A DNA stretch of 64,000 nt from Defluviimonas salinarum (GTDB lineage Bacteria; Pseudomonadota; Alphaproteobacteria; Rhodobacterales; Rhodobacteraceae): positions 53,589 through 117,588 of the forward strand of contig NZ_JAPDOG010000015.1 of assembly GCF_026013545.1 (NCBI RefSeq), given 5' to 3'. How positions within the stretch are numbered: the stretch's first letter is position 1; each line of letters begins with the position of its first letter. The notes below the pieces were generated by a model. It saw nothing but the letters and a program-made list of their open reading frames with translations, was not told where the DNA came from and did no database searches. The position numbers and the translations under genes are program-made. Positions 8,712 through 17,900 of this stretch are shown here, piece after piece.

Positions 8712-10259
8712 TCATTTCCGCCCCAGCGCCAGCGTGATCCGGAGCGCGTCCCAGAGCGAGGGTAGCAGGATCAGCGACACCGGCACCGCGGTGACGACGA
8801 TGAAGCTTTGCAGCTTGCCGATGCCGCCCGATCCGGTCGAGATCAGCACCACCGCCATCACCGCCATCGCGAGGCCCCAGAACACGCGCAGGGTGGCGGG
8901 CGGGGTTTCGTCCTTCGACATCGTCGTCGCGACGACGAAGCTCATCGAGTCGCCGGTTGTGGCCACGAAGATCAGCGTGAGCACGAGGAACAGGAGCGAC
9001 AGGATGAAGCCCATCGGCATCGCCTGGGTGATCGCCAGAAGCCCGGCGGGCAGGTTGAAGCCCTCGAACGGGCCAGAGATGACGCCCGGCGTCGCGAGTT
9101 CGAGCGTGATGCCGGTGCCGCCGATGATCGTGAACCAGAAGTTGGTGATCAGGGGCGCCACGATCGACAGCATCAGCACGACCTGGCGGATCGAGCGGCC
9201 ACGGCTGACCTTGGCGACGAAGATCGCCATCAGCGGCCCGTAGCCGAGGAACCAGCCCCAGAAGAACACCGTCCACCAGCCGAGCCAGCCCGGCTCGCCG
9301 AAGAGGCCGGCCTCGCCGCGGTACATCGACATGCCGACGAAGTTCGAGAGATAAGTCTCCATGCCGTTGAAGAAGCCGGAGAAGATGGCCCCCGTCGGCC
9401 CTGCGACCAGCATGAAGATCAGGAGTGCCGCGGCCAGCACCACGTTGATCTTCGACAGGAGCTGGATGCCCTTCGAAAGCCCCGAGACCGCCGAGAGCGT
9501 GTAGATCCCGGCGAGCGCGACGATGATGATCATCTGCAGCGCCAGCCCGTCCGGCATCCCGAAGAGCGCGCCAAGCCCGTAGGAGACCTGGAGTCCGAGG
9601 AAACCGATCGGCCCGACCGTGCCGGCGACGACCGCGATCACCGAGGTCGCGTCGGCGATGAGCCCGATCGGTCCGTTGATCGCCTTGTCGCCGAAGACCG
9701 GATAGAGCAGCGTCCGCGGCGCGAGCGGCAGGCCCTTGTCGTAGTGGTAATGCATCAGCATCACCGTGGTCAGCGAGCCGAGGATCGCCCAGGCGAGGAA
9801 GCCCCAGTGCAGGAAGGACTGCGCCAGCGCCACCTCGGCGCGGCGCGCCGGATCGGCGCTGAGGTCGCCGAAGAGCGGCGGGTTCGAGAGGAAATGCGCG
9901 ATCGGCTCACCAGCGGCCCAGAACACGCCGCCGCCCGCAAGGAGCGTGCACATGATCATCGAGGCCCACTGGAAATAGGTGAACTCCGGCGTCGCGCGCG
10001 CGCCGAGGATCGCCTTGCCGCCCGGCAGGACGCAGAGGACGAGGCTGATCACGAAGGTCGCGAGCAGGAGGAGTTGCCAGTAGAGGCCAAAATACTTCGC
10101 CGAAACCGCGAAGCCCCAGTCGACGGCGGCCGACAGCGCGTCGAGATCGAAGAGCGCCAGAGCGCAGAAGAGCAGGATGAACCCACCCGTGGCCGCAAAG
10201 AGCGGCCTGTCGATGCGGCTTGCGCTCCGCGCCCCGCTGGTTGCCGTGACATCGCTCAT
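8712..10259 (-). CDS. BCCT-family (betaine/carnitine/choline) transporter
   Basis: 515 residues with about twelve hydrophobic segments. It is a secondary transporter of the inner membrane, expected to import a quaternary-ammonium or related compound with Na+ or H+. The TM8 region reads WWTVFFWGWFLGYGP at residues 328-342; the canonical form is close to WTVFYWAWWISWSP, so two of the box tryptophans are replaced by Phe and Tyr. The TM3 region (CTLLAGGGVFWAAGEP) also departs from the usual MGMGI-type motif. It therefore belongs to a divergent branch and the substrate cannot be named. It sits inside the eight-gene run behind the M19-like gene. Confidence 0.9.
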   Translation of the reverse strand: MSDVTATSGARSASRIDRPLFAATGGFILLFCALALFDLDALSAAVDWGFAVSAKYFGLYWQLLLLATFVISLVLCVLPGGKAILGARATPEFTYFQWASMIMCTLLAGGGVFWAAGEPIAHFLSNPPLFGDLSADPARRAEVALAQSFLHWGFLAWAILGSLTTVMLMHYHYDKGLPLAPRTLLYPVFGDKAINGPIGLIADATSVIAVVAGTVGPIGFLGLQVSYGLGALFGMPDGLALQMIIIVALAGIYTLSAVSGLSKGIQLLSKINVVLAAALLIFMLVAGPTGAIFSGFFNGMETYLSNFVGMSMYRGEAGLFGEPGWLGWWTVFFWGWFLGYGPLMAIFVAKVSRGRSIRQVVLMLSIVAPLITNFWFTIIGGTGITLELATPGVISGPFEGFNLPAGLLAITQAMPMGFILSLLFLVLTLIFVATTGDSMSFVVATTMSKDETPPATLRVFWGLAMAVMAVVLISTGSGGIGKLQSFIVVTAVPVSLILLPSLWDALRITLALGRK

Positions 10260-10323
10260 CCGTTTCCTCCCTGAAGCGTGTCTGTCCCCGGCCGCCCCTG
10301 GGGACGGCCCTCCCCCATCGTGT

Positions 10324-11310
10324 CTAGCCGCCCGTCGCCGGGCCGAAGCTTTCCCCGAAGAATCTCATCCAGTTGCCGCCCATCACCTGGGCGACCTCGG
10401 CCTCGGACATGCCTACGGCCCTGAGCCCGCCGGCGACGGTGCCGAAATCGCGGTTGTCGTGGAACCAGCCCGGCATCGGCGGGAAGCCCGGCGCCGAAGC
10501 GCTGCCCTCGCCGTAGTCGATCTTCTTGGTCCAGCGTCCGACCCGCATCCATTCGACGATGCTGTCCGGCTGGTCCTGACAAAGGTCGGTGCCGATGCCG
10601 ATGTGGTCTATCCCCATCACGTCCGCGGTGCGCGCGATCATCGAGCAGAAGCTCTCGAGCGTGCAGCCGCTGCCTCCCTGCAGGTGATGGGGATAGACCG
10701 AGAATCCGAGCATCCCGCCGCTTTCCCCAAGCGCCTTCAGGACGGTCTCGGACTTGTTCCTCAGGGCCCGGTGCCAGCTGGCGGGGTTCGCGTGAGTGAT
10801 GGCGATGGGCCGAGAGGAAAACTCGATGGCTTCGAGTGTCGAACGTTCTGCGGAGTGGCTCATGTCGACGACCATGCCCACCCGGTTCATCTCTTCGACG
10901 ACCTCGCGGCCCATGCGGGTCAGGCCGGTGTCGTCCTTCTCGTAGCAGCCGGTCGCGAGCAGCGACTGGTTGTTGTAGGTGAGCTGCATGAAACGCAGAC
11001 CGAGCCGATGCAGCACCTCGACGAGCCCGATGTCGTCCTCGATCATCGAGGGGTTCTGCGAGCCGAAGAAGATCGCCGTCCGCCCGGTCTCGCGCGCCTT
11101 CGCCACGTCCGCGGCGGTGAAGCCCTGGAAGATCAGATCGGGGAACCGCTCGAAGAAGCGGTTCCACTTCTCGATCTGTAGCACCGTCTCACGGAAGTTC
11201 TCGTGATAGGTGATGGTCACATGGACCGCATCGACACCGCCCTCGCGCATCTGGCGGAATATCTTCTCCGACCAGTTGGCGTATTGCAGACCGTCGATCA
11301 GCACGCTCAT
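10324..11310 (-). CDS. Membrane dipeptidase (M19)-like protein lacking part of the metal site
   Basis: 328 residues, peptidase family M19 fold (renal dipeptidase-like TIM barrel). The second-metal ligands are present: VDMSH (His152), ITHANP (His173), and the GIGTD aspartate (Asp242). The N-terminal His-x-Asp pair of true dipeptidases (DGHND) is replaced by DGLQY (residues 6-10), and the bridging Glu (EGGHS) aligns with Gln85 in GSQNPS. It is thus probably mononuclear or not a dipeptidase. Related proteins occur beside dimethylglycine/betaine degradation genes in Pseudomonas (from memory). The start ATG overlaps the aldehyde dehydrogenase stop by ATGA. Confidence 0.85.
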   Translation of the reverse strand: MSVLIDGLQYANWSEKIFRQMREGGVDAVHVTITYHENFRETVLQIEKWNRFFERFPDLIFQGFTAADVAKARETGRTAIFFGSQNPSMIEDDIGLVEVLHRLGLRFMQLTYNNQSLLATGCYEKDDTGLTRMGREVVEEMNRVGMVVDMSHSAERSTLEAIEFSSRPIAITHANPASWHRALRNKSETVLKALGESGGMLGFSVYPHHLQGGSGCTLESFCSMIARTADVMGIDHIGIGTDLCQDQPDSIVEWMRVGRWTKKIDYGEGSASAPGFPPMPGWFHDNRDFGTVAGGLRAVGMSEAEVAQVMGGNWMRFFGESFGPATGG

Positions 11311-12758
11311 TCCGGTGCGCCCGCCGCCACGTAGGCGGTCTTCACGGTGGTGTAGAACTCCGCCGCATAGCGGCCCTGTTCGCGCGGACCGAAGGAGGAC
11401 GCGCCGCGCCCGCCGAAGGGAACGTGATAGTCGGTGCCGGCGGTGGGCAGGTTCACCATCACGCAGCCCGCCCGCATGTTGGCGCGGAAGTGGCTGGCAC
11501 GCGACAGCGAGCGGGTCATGATCCCGGCGGTCAGGCCGAACTCGCTGTCGTTGGCGATGGCAAGCGCCTCGGCATAGGAGCCCGCCTTCATCACGCAGGT
11601 GATCGGCGCGAACATCTCCTCGCGGTTGACGCGCATGTCGTTGCGGGTACCGGCGAAGACCGTCGGCGCCATGTAGTAGCCCTCGGCCGCGCGGTCGAGG
11701 CGGTCGCCGCCGGTCAGAAGCTCGGCGCCCTCGGACTTGCCGATGGCGACATAGTCGAGGTTCTGCTTCAGCTGGCCTTCGCTGACGACCGGCCCGATCT
11801 GGGTCCCGGCTTCGAGCGCATGGCCGACCTTGAAGGCCTCGGCGGCCTTGACGAGCTTCTCGACGAAAGCGTCGTGGATCTTCTCGTGGACGATGAGCCG
11901 CGAGGCGGCGGTGCATTTCTGGCCCGTTCCACCGAAGGCCGCGCCAGAGGCATGGGCCACGGCGAGGTCGAGGTCGGCGTCGTCCATGATGAGCATCGGG
12001 TTCTTCGACCCCATCTCCATCTGCACCTTGGTCATGTTGGCCATTGCCGAAGCCGCGATGCCGCGCCCGACCGGAACCGAACCGGTGAAGCTGATCGCAT
12101 CGACGCCGCGCGCCTCCACCAGCCGCTGGCCGACCGAGCGGCCCGATCCCGTGACGAAATTGAAGAGCCCTGCCGGGATGTCCTGCTTCGCGATCACCTC
12201 GGTCAGCATCACCGCCGAGGCGGGCGTCAGGTTCGCGGGCTTCCAGACGACGGCATTGCCGAAGGCGAGCGCAGGCGCGATCTTCCAGGCCGGGGTGGCG
12301 ACGGGAAAGTTCCAGGGGCTGACGATGGCGACGACCCCGACCGGCTCGCGGCGCACGTCGATCTCGATGCCGGGGCGCACGCTTTCGGCAAGATCGCCCT
12401 GGTTCCGCAGCACTTCCGCCGCGAAATAGGTGAAGAACTGGCCGGCGCGGTAGACCTCGCCCTTGCCTTCCGCGAGCGGCTTGCCTTCCTCGCGCGCCAC
12501 CATCTCGCCGATCTCGGCCGACCGCGCGATCAGCTCGGTGCCGATCGCCATGAGGACATCGTGGCGCTTCTGGATGCCGGCCGCCCACCAGAGCGGTTGC
12601 GCCTTGCGCGCGGCCTCGAGCGCCTCGTCGAGCTGCGCGGCACTCGCCTGCGCGTAGCGCCCGATCAGATCGGAGACGTCGGAGGGGTTGCGGTTCTCGA
12701 TCTCGCTTTCGCCCGCCTGCCAGCGCCCGGCAATGTAAAGACCCGTCTTTTGCGTCAT
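11307..12758 (-). CDS. NAD(P)-dependent aldehyde dehydrogenase
   Basis: 483 residues, ALDH superfamily. SPWNFPVATPAWKIAPALAFGN and KPANLTPAS form the cofactor region, MEMGSKNPMLI holds the general-base Glu, and GTGQKCTAASR carries the catalytic Cys. The QMEMGSKN form is typical of the alpha-ketoglutaric semialdehyde/2,5-dioxovalerate and related semialdehyde dehydrogenases rather than of betaine aldehyde dehydrogenases (inference from motif). It is the first gene of the minus-strand run, facing a divergent LysR gene across a 92-base region, so its expression is probably under that regulator. It likely oxidises a semialdehyde made by the pathway. Confidence 0.92.
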   Translation of the reverse strand: MTQKTGLYIAGRWQAGESEIENRNPSDVSDLIGRYAQASAAQLDEALEAARKAQPLWWAAGIQKRHDVLMAIGTELIARSAEIGEMVAREEGKPLAEGKGEVYRAGQFFTYFAAEVLRNQGDLAESVRPGIEIDVRREPVGVVAIVSPWNFPVATPAWKIAPALAFGNAVVWKPANLTPASAVMLTEVIAKQDIPAGLFNFVTGSGRSVGQRLVEARGVDAISFTGSVPVGRGIAASAMANMTKVQMEMGSKNPMLIMDDADLDLAVAHASGAAFGGTGQKCTAASRLIVHEKIHDAFVEKLVKAAEAFKVGHALEAGTQIGPVVSEGQLKQNLDYVAIGKSEGAELLTGGDRLDRAAEGYYMAPTVFAGTRNDMRVNREEMFAPITCVMKAGSYAEALAIANDSEFGLTAGIMTRSLSRASHFRANMRAGCVMVNLPTAGTDYHVPFGGRGASSFGPREQGRYAAEFYTTVKTAYVAAGAPE

Positions 12759-12803
12759 GGCGATCCCCCTTTTCGAACATCTCTGTCCTACGCGTCACAG
12801 AAG

Positions 12804-12849
12804 CTTCAAACAATCTTGAATACTTGAAGTTTATTTCAGATAATCTGAA
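12804..12849. promoter_or_regulatory. Divergent promoter region with LysR-type palindrome
   Basis: In the 92-base gap between the aldehyde dehydrogenase and lysR starts, TTCAGATAATCTGAA at 12835-12849 is a perfect palindrome around one central base and contains the classic T-N11-A box. A second, looser inverted repeat (CTTCAA at 12804-12809, TTGAAG at 12824-12829) lies on the aldehyde dehydrogenase side. The tight placement just before the lysR ATG suits autoregulation plus control of the divergent operon. Confidence 0.6.
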
Positions 12850-12850
12850 T

Positions 12851-13753
12851 ATGGCCGTGAAGATCGACATGATGCGTTGCTTCCGTACCGTCGCGCAGGA
12901 CGGCACGCTCGCCGCCGCGGCCGAGACGCTCGGGCGCACGCCGTCCGCGATCTCGATGATGCTTTCGCAATTCGAGGAGCATATCGGCGCGGCCCTGTTC
13001 GAGACCGAGCGCAAGAACCGGCTGACGCCGCTCGGCCTCCGGGTGCTCGAAGAATGCGACCGCGCATTGGACGCTTTCGACCGCTCTGCCGAGGCAATCG
13101 CGCGTCATGCCCGTTCGACCGCGGGCACCGTGCGGATCGCCGCGGTTCCCTCGGCCGCGCTCACGCTCCTGCCCACGGCGATCACCGCCTTCCGCCGCGA
13201 AAGGCCCGACGTGCGGCTCGAGATCAGCGACGTCGACAGCGCCTCGGTCCACCGCCGCCTCCAGTTCGACGAGGCCGACCTCGGCGTCGCCTCGGCCGCG
13301 CCCGGCGCAGACGTCGGCGGGGAAGTGCTCCTGACGGATCGGCTCGGCATCGTTTGCCGGAGTGACAGCCCGATCCTCGACGGGCCGCCCAGCTGGGCAT
13401 GCCTTTCCCGCGAGACACTGATCTCAAACCCGCTCTGCGCGCTCGTCGATCATCCCGTCGTCAGCGAGCTCGCCGCGATCGGCACGCTCGAGGCGCGCAA
13501 TACCACGGCGCTTCTGGCCTTCGTGCGGCGCGGCCTCGGGGCCACGGTCCTGCCCGGCCGAGTCATGGATTCCGAACCGCCCGGCATCGCGTTCCTCGCC
13601 CCCGCGGATCCGGTCGCCGAGCGTAGGCTTCTGGTGCTTGCCAACACACGCCGCCAGCTCAGCCCCGCCGCCGCCGCCTTCCGCGCCGCGCTGGTCACGG
13701 CTGCCGCTACGTCAGCTTCCGAGCAACCACGAAAACTCGCGACAACATATTGA
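12851..13753 (+). CDS. LysR-family transcriptional regulator
   Basis: 300 residues: N-terminal winged HTH (residues about 4-62, with DGTLAAAAETLGRTPSAISMMLSQFEE as the helix-turn-helix), then a periplasmic-binding-protein-like effector domain (TVRIAAVPSAALTLLPTAI onwards). The ATG at 12851 is chosen over a TTG at 12824 because the latter lies inside the putative operator. It is divergent from the eight-gene catabolic run and most likely senses a pathway intermediate. The C-terminal tail is Ala-rich and nonconserved. Confidence 0.92.
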   Translation: MAVKIDMMRCFRTVAQDGTLAAAAETLGRTPSAISMMLSQFEEHIGAALFETERKNRLTPLGLRVLEECDRALDAFDRSAEAIARHARSTAGTVRIAAVPSAALTLLPTAITAFRRERPDVRLEISDVDSASVHRRLQFDEADLGVASAAPGADVGGEVLLTDRLGIVCRSDSPILDGPPSWACLSRETLISNPLCALVDHPVVSELAAIGTLEARNTTALLAFVRRGLGATVLPGRVMDSEPPGIAFLAPADPVAERRLLVLANTRRQLSPAAAAFRAALVTAAATSASEQPRKLATTY

Positions 13754-13865
13754 ACTTCACCGTTCAGTTGCCAGATAATGGATGCCATGGATAGGTGCAT
13801 TGCCTTGACCACCACTCGGCGGTCGAGATTGTGTGCGTGCCAGAAACGTTCAGGACTTCTTCAGC

Positions 13866-14984
13866 ATGGCTTTGCATTTCAAGGGCCACAAGATTACGGC
13901 CATCCTTGTTCTGGTCGCCGCCGCCGCCTGGGTCGGCACCGGAAAGTTTTCCTCTGTCGGTAGCGAAGAGGCGCATGCCGCCCAGCCCGCGCCTGCGGCC
14001 GGCGCCGCCCCGACCGATACCGAGCAGGCGCTGCGCACCGTCGCCGCGATCACTCCGAACTTCGTTGAACATGCCCGCGAGATCCGCATCTCCGGCGTGA
14101 CCGGCGCCGACAAGCGCGCCGTGCTCGCGGCGCGGACCGACGGCGTGATCGCGGAGCTTGGGATCGCCCAGGGCGGCGAGGTTGCGGCCGACGAGGCCGT
14201 GATGAGCATCGAGGGCGCCGACATCACCGCAGCGGTAAGGACCGCCGAAGCGACGCTCGCCCAGCGCGCGCAGGAGCTCGAGGTGGCCGAGAAGCTCTTC
14301 AAGACCGGCAACACCGCCGAACTGCAGCTGATCAAGGTCCGCGCCGAGAAGGCCGCGGCCGAAGCGGCCTTGAGCCAGGCCGAGGCCGCCGCCGACCGGC
14401 TGAACCTCTACGCGCCCTTTGCCGGCGTCATCGACAAGGTCGAGGTCGAGCTTGGCGAGTGGGTGCAGACCGGCACCCCGATAGCGACGGTCCTCGCGCT
14501 CGATCCGATCGTCGTGCGGGCGGAGGTCAGCGAGGTCGACATCGGGTTCGTCGGCGTCGGCGACAAGGCCGACATCCGCCTCGTCAGCGGCAATCGGCTC
14601 GACGGTGTCGTCCGCCATGTAGCGCGCGAAGCCTCCGCCCAGACCCGCACCTTCCCGGTCGAGATCGCGCTGCCCAACCCCGACCGTGCCGTGCCGTCGG
14701 GCATGACCGCCGAGGTCAGCCTCTACACCCGGCCCGAACGCGCGGTGGTCGTGCCGCGTTCGGTGATCACCCTGTCGGCCGAGGGCGAGCTTGGCCTCCG
14801 TGTCGTCGGCCCCGACGATATCGCCGCCTTTGCCTCGGTCGAGTTGATCGACGACACGCCCGAGGGGCTGGTGCTGGCCGGTATACCCGATGGTGTCCGG
14901 ATCGTCGTCTCGGGCCAGGACTTCGTCCGCGACGGCGAGAAGGTCCGCGTCAAGGACGCCAAGCTCCTCGCGGCCGGAGAGTGA
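13866..14984 (+). CDS. RND efflux periplasmic adaptor (HlyD/AcrA family)
   Basis: 372 residues. An N-terminal membrane anchor (ITAILVLVAAAAWVGTG) is followed by a barrel-sandwich (lipoyl-like) domain split by a helical hairpin rich in Ala/Glu, then a beta-barrel and membrane-proximal domain (MTAEVSLYTRPERAVVVPRSVI). It would link the RND pump to an outer-membrane channel; no tolC-like gene is in this window. The ATG at 13866 is preferred; a GTG at 13833 would add an atypical extension. Four bases separate its stop from the pump start, so they form an operon. Confidence 0.9.
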   Translation: MALHFKGHKITAILVLVAAAAWVGTGKFSSVGSEEAHAAQPAPAAGAAPTDTEQALRTVAAITPNFVEHAREIRISGVTGADKRAVLAARTDGVIAELGIAQGGEVAADEAVMSIEGADITAAVRTAEATLAQRAQELEVAEKLFKTGNTAELQLIKVRAEKAAAEAALSQAEAAADRLNLYAPFAGVIDKVEVELGEWVQTGTPIATVLALDPIVVRAEVSEVDIGFVGVGDKADIRLVSGNRLDGVVRHVAREASAQTRTFPVEIALPNPDRAVPSGMTAEVSLYTRPERAVVVPRSVITLSAEGELGLRVVGPDDIAAFASVELIDDTPEGLVLAGIPDGVRIVVSGQDFVRDGEKVRVKDAKLLAAGE

Positions 14985-14988
14985 TCCG

Positions 14989-17900
14989 ATGAACCTCGTC
15001 GATACCGCGATCCGCAACGCGCGGCTGACGATCTCGGTTCTGTTGTTCTTGATGCTCGCCGGCGCCCAGGCCTATATCGCGATCCCGAAGGAAGCCGAGC
15101 CCGACATCCAGATTCCGATCATCTATGTCAGCCTCAGCCACCAGGGCATCTCGCCCGAGGACAGCGAGCGGCTGCTCCTGCGCCCGATGGAGACGGCGCT
15201 CAAGACCATTTCCGGCGTCAAGGAGATGACCGCGACCGCCTACCAGGGCGGCGGCAACGTGCTCATGGAGTTCCAGGCCGGCGCGGATCTCAACAAGGCG
15301 CTCGACGACGTGCGCTCGAAGGTTTCCGAAGCGAAGCGCGACCTGCCGGACGGCGCCGACGAGCCCTCGGTCTCAGAAGTGAACATCTCCGAATTCCCGG
15401 TGCTCGTCGTCTCGCTCGCGGGTGACGTGCCGGAACGGATCCTGGCGAAGGCCGGGCGCGAGCTGCGCGACCGGATCGAGGAGATTCCGGGTGTCCTCGA
15501 CGCCGCTCTCCAGGGCGTGCGCGACGATCTCGTCGAGGTCATCATCGACCCGGCCAAGCTCTCGTCCTATGTGCTCCGCCCCGACATGCTGACCGCGGGC
15601 GTCGCCGCCAACAACCAGCTGATCGCCGCGGGCGCGCTCGAAGGCACGGAGGGGCGCTTCGCAATCAAGGTGCCGTCGCTCATCGAGACGGTGGATGACG
15701 TGGCGGACCTGCCGGTCATCACCAATGGCAATGCGACCGTGCGCGTTCGCGACCTCGCCGCGATCCGCGCGACCCACAAGGATCCCGAAACCATTACCCG
15801 GCTCGACGGCAAGCCCGCGATCGCGATCGAGGTGTCCAAGCGCATCGGCGCGAACCTCGTCGAGACCGTCGACGCGGTGAAGAAAGTCACCGAAGAGTTC
15901 CAGAAGACTCTTCCCGAGGGCACGGAAGTGTCGTTCAGCCAGGACAAGTCGACGACGATCCGGCAGATGCTCGCCGATCTTCAGAACTCGGTGCTGACCG
16001 CGGTGATCCTCGTTTTCATCGTCATTCTCTACGCGCTCTCGGGCCGCGCTTCGCTGCTCATCGGCCTCGCGATCCCGGCCTCGTTCCTGATCGGCATCCT
16101 CGGGCTGCAGCTTGCCGGGCTCACGGTGAACATCGTCGTCCTGTTCAGCCTGATCCTCGCCGTGGGGATGCTCGTCGACGACGCGATCATCGTCACCGAA
16201 TACGCCGAACGCCGCATGGCCGAGGGCATGGACCGGCGCGAGGCCTTCTCGCTTGCCTCGCGCAAGATGGCCGGCCCCGTGATCGCGGCCACCGCGACCC
16301 GCGTCGCGGCCTTCTCGCCGCTTCTCTTCTGGCCCGGCATCGTCGGCGAGTTCATGAAGTACATGCCGATCACGCTGATCGCGACGCTCTCGGCCTCGCT
16401 CGTCTACGCGCTTCTCTTCGCGCCGACGCTCGGCGCGATCATCGCGCGGCCGGTGAAGGAGGAGGACCGTTCCCGCAACAGCCTCTACATGCGCTTCGTC
16501 GCCCGCGCGATCCGCCATCCGAAGCTCGTGACCGTCACCGCCGTGGCGGCGCTTGTCGCGGTTCCCTACGCCTATGGCACGCTCGGCAAGGGGGTGGAGT
16601 TCTTCCCCGACGTGGAGCCCGATTACGGCCTGCTCTACGTCCATGCCCGCGGCAACCTCTCGATCGAGGAGAAGGACGTGCTGACCCGCGAGGCGGAACG
16701 GCGCATCCTCGGCTGGCCGGGCATCAAGACGGTCTATACCCGCGCCGGACAGTCGAGCGGCGGCGGTAGCGCCATGGGCGGCAACGTCGCCGCCGACGTG
16801 ATTGGCGTGATCCAGTATGAGTTCATCGACTGGCGCGAGCGAAAGAACGCGAACGCCATCCTCGCCGACCTGCGCGAGGAAATGCAGGGTATCCCAGGCG
16901 TCGAGGTTGAGGTCTCGGTCCCCGACGCCGGCCCGCCGACGGGCAAGGCGATCCAGATCCGGCTGTCGGCGTCCAATCCGGCGGGCCTCAACGAAGCTGC
17001 GCGGCAGATCGCCGACGAGCTGGCGAAGTCGCCCGACATCATCGACATCGACAACGGCCTGCCGCCGCCCGGCATCGACTGGGAGATCCGCGTCGACCGT
17101 GCAGCCGCGGCCCGCTACGGCGTCTCGCCCGGAGGGGTGGGGGCCGTCGTGCAGCTCGTGACCGACGGGTTGAAGCTGTCGGATTTCCGTCCCGCCGGCT
17201 CGGATGACGCGGTCGACATCGTCCTGCGCCTGCCGCCCGGCCAGCGCACCATCTCCTCGCTCGACCAGCTCCGGGTCGAGACCGCGGAAGGCCCGGTCCC
17301 GATCGCCAATTTCGTCACCCGCAAGGCGGTCCCGACGACCGGCACACTGACCCGGATCGACGGCCGCCGAACCGTGACCGTCCAGGCCGGAATCCGCGAG
17401 GGCGTGCAGGCCGACCCGATCCGCAAGACGATCACGGAGAAGCTCGCGGCCTCGGATCTGGAGAAGAATGGCATCCGCTGGCAGCTTGCCGGCGAGGACG
17501 AGGAACAGGCCGCCGCGATGGCCTTCCTGTCCAAGGCCTTCCTCGCCGCGCTGTTCCTGATCTTCGTGGTGCTGCTCGCGCAGTTCAACCGCTTCATCTC
17601 GGTCGGTCTGATCTTCACGGCCGTGATCATGTCGACGATTGGCGTCTTCCTTGGGCTGATGATCATGGGCCAGCCCTACAACATCATCATGACCGGGATC
17701 GGGATCATCGCGCTCGCGGGCGTCGTGGTGAACAACAACATCGTTCTGATCGACACCTACGACAACCTTCGCCGCGAGGGGATGGAGAAGGTCGAGGCGA
17801 TCCTCGAGACCTGCCACGAGCGCGCCCGGCCCGTGGTGCTGACCGCCGTGACCGCGATTCTCGGCGTCTTCCCGATCGCCTTCGGCTTCAACCTCGAACT

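Noticed and set aside
11311..13014. Extension of the M19 frame across the ALDH gene into a single 896-codon protein
   Set aside because: The extra part is out of frame with the ALDH, which has full motifs and a proper start; the M19 start at 11310 overlaps the ALDH stop.
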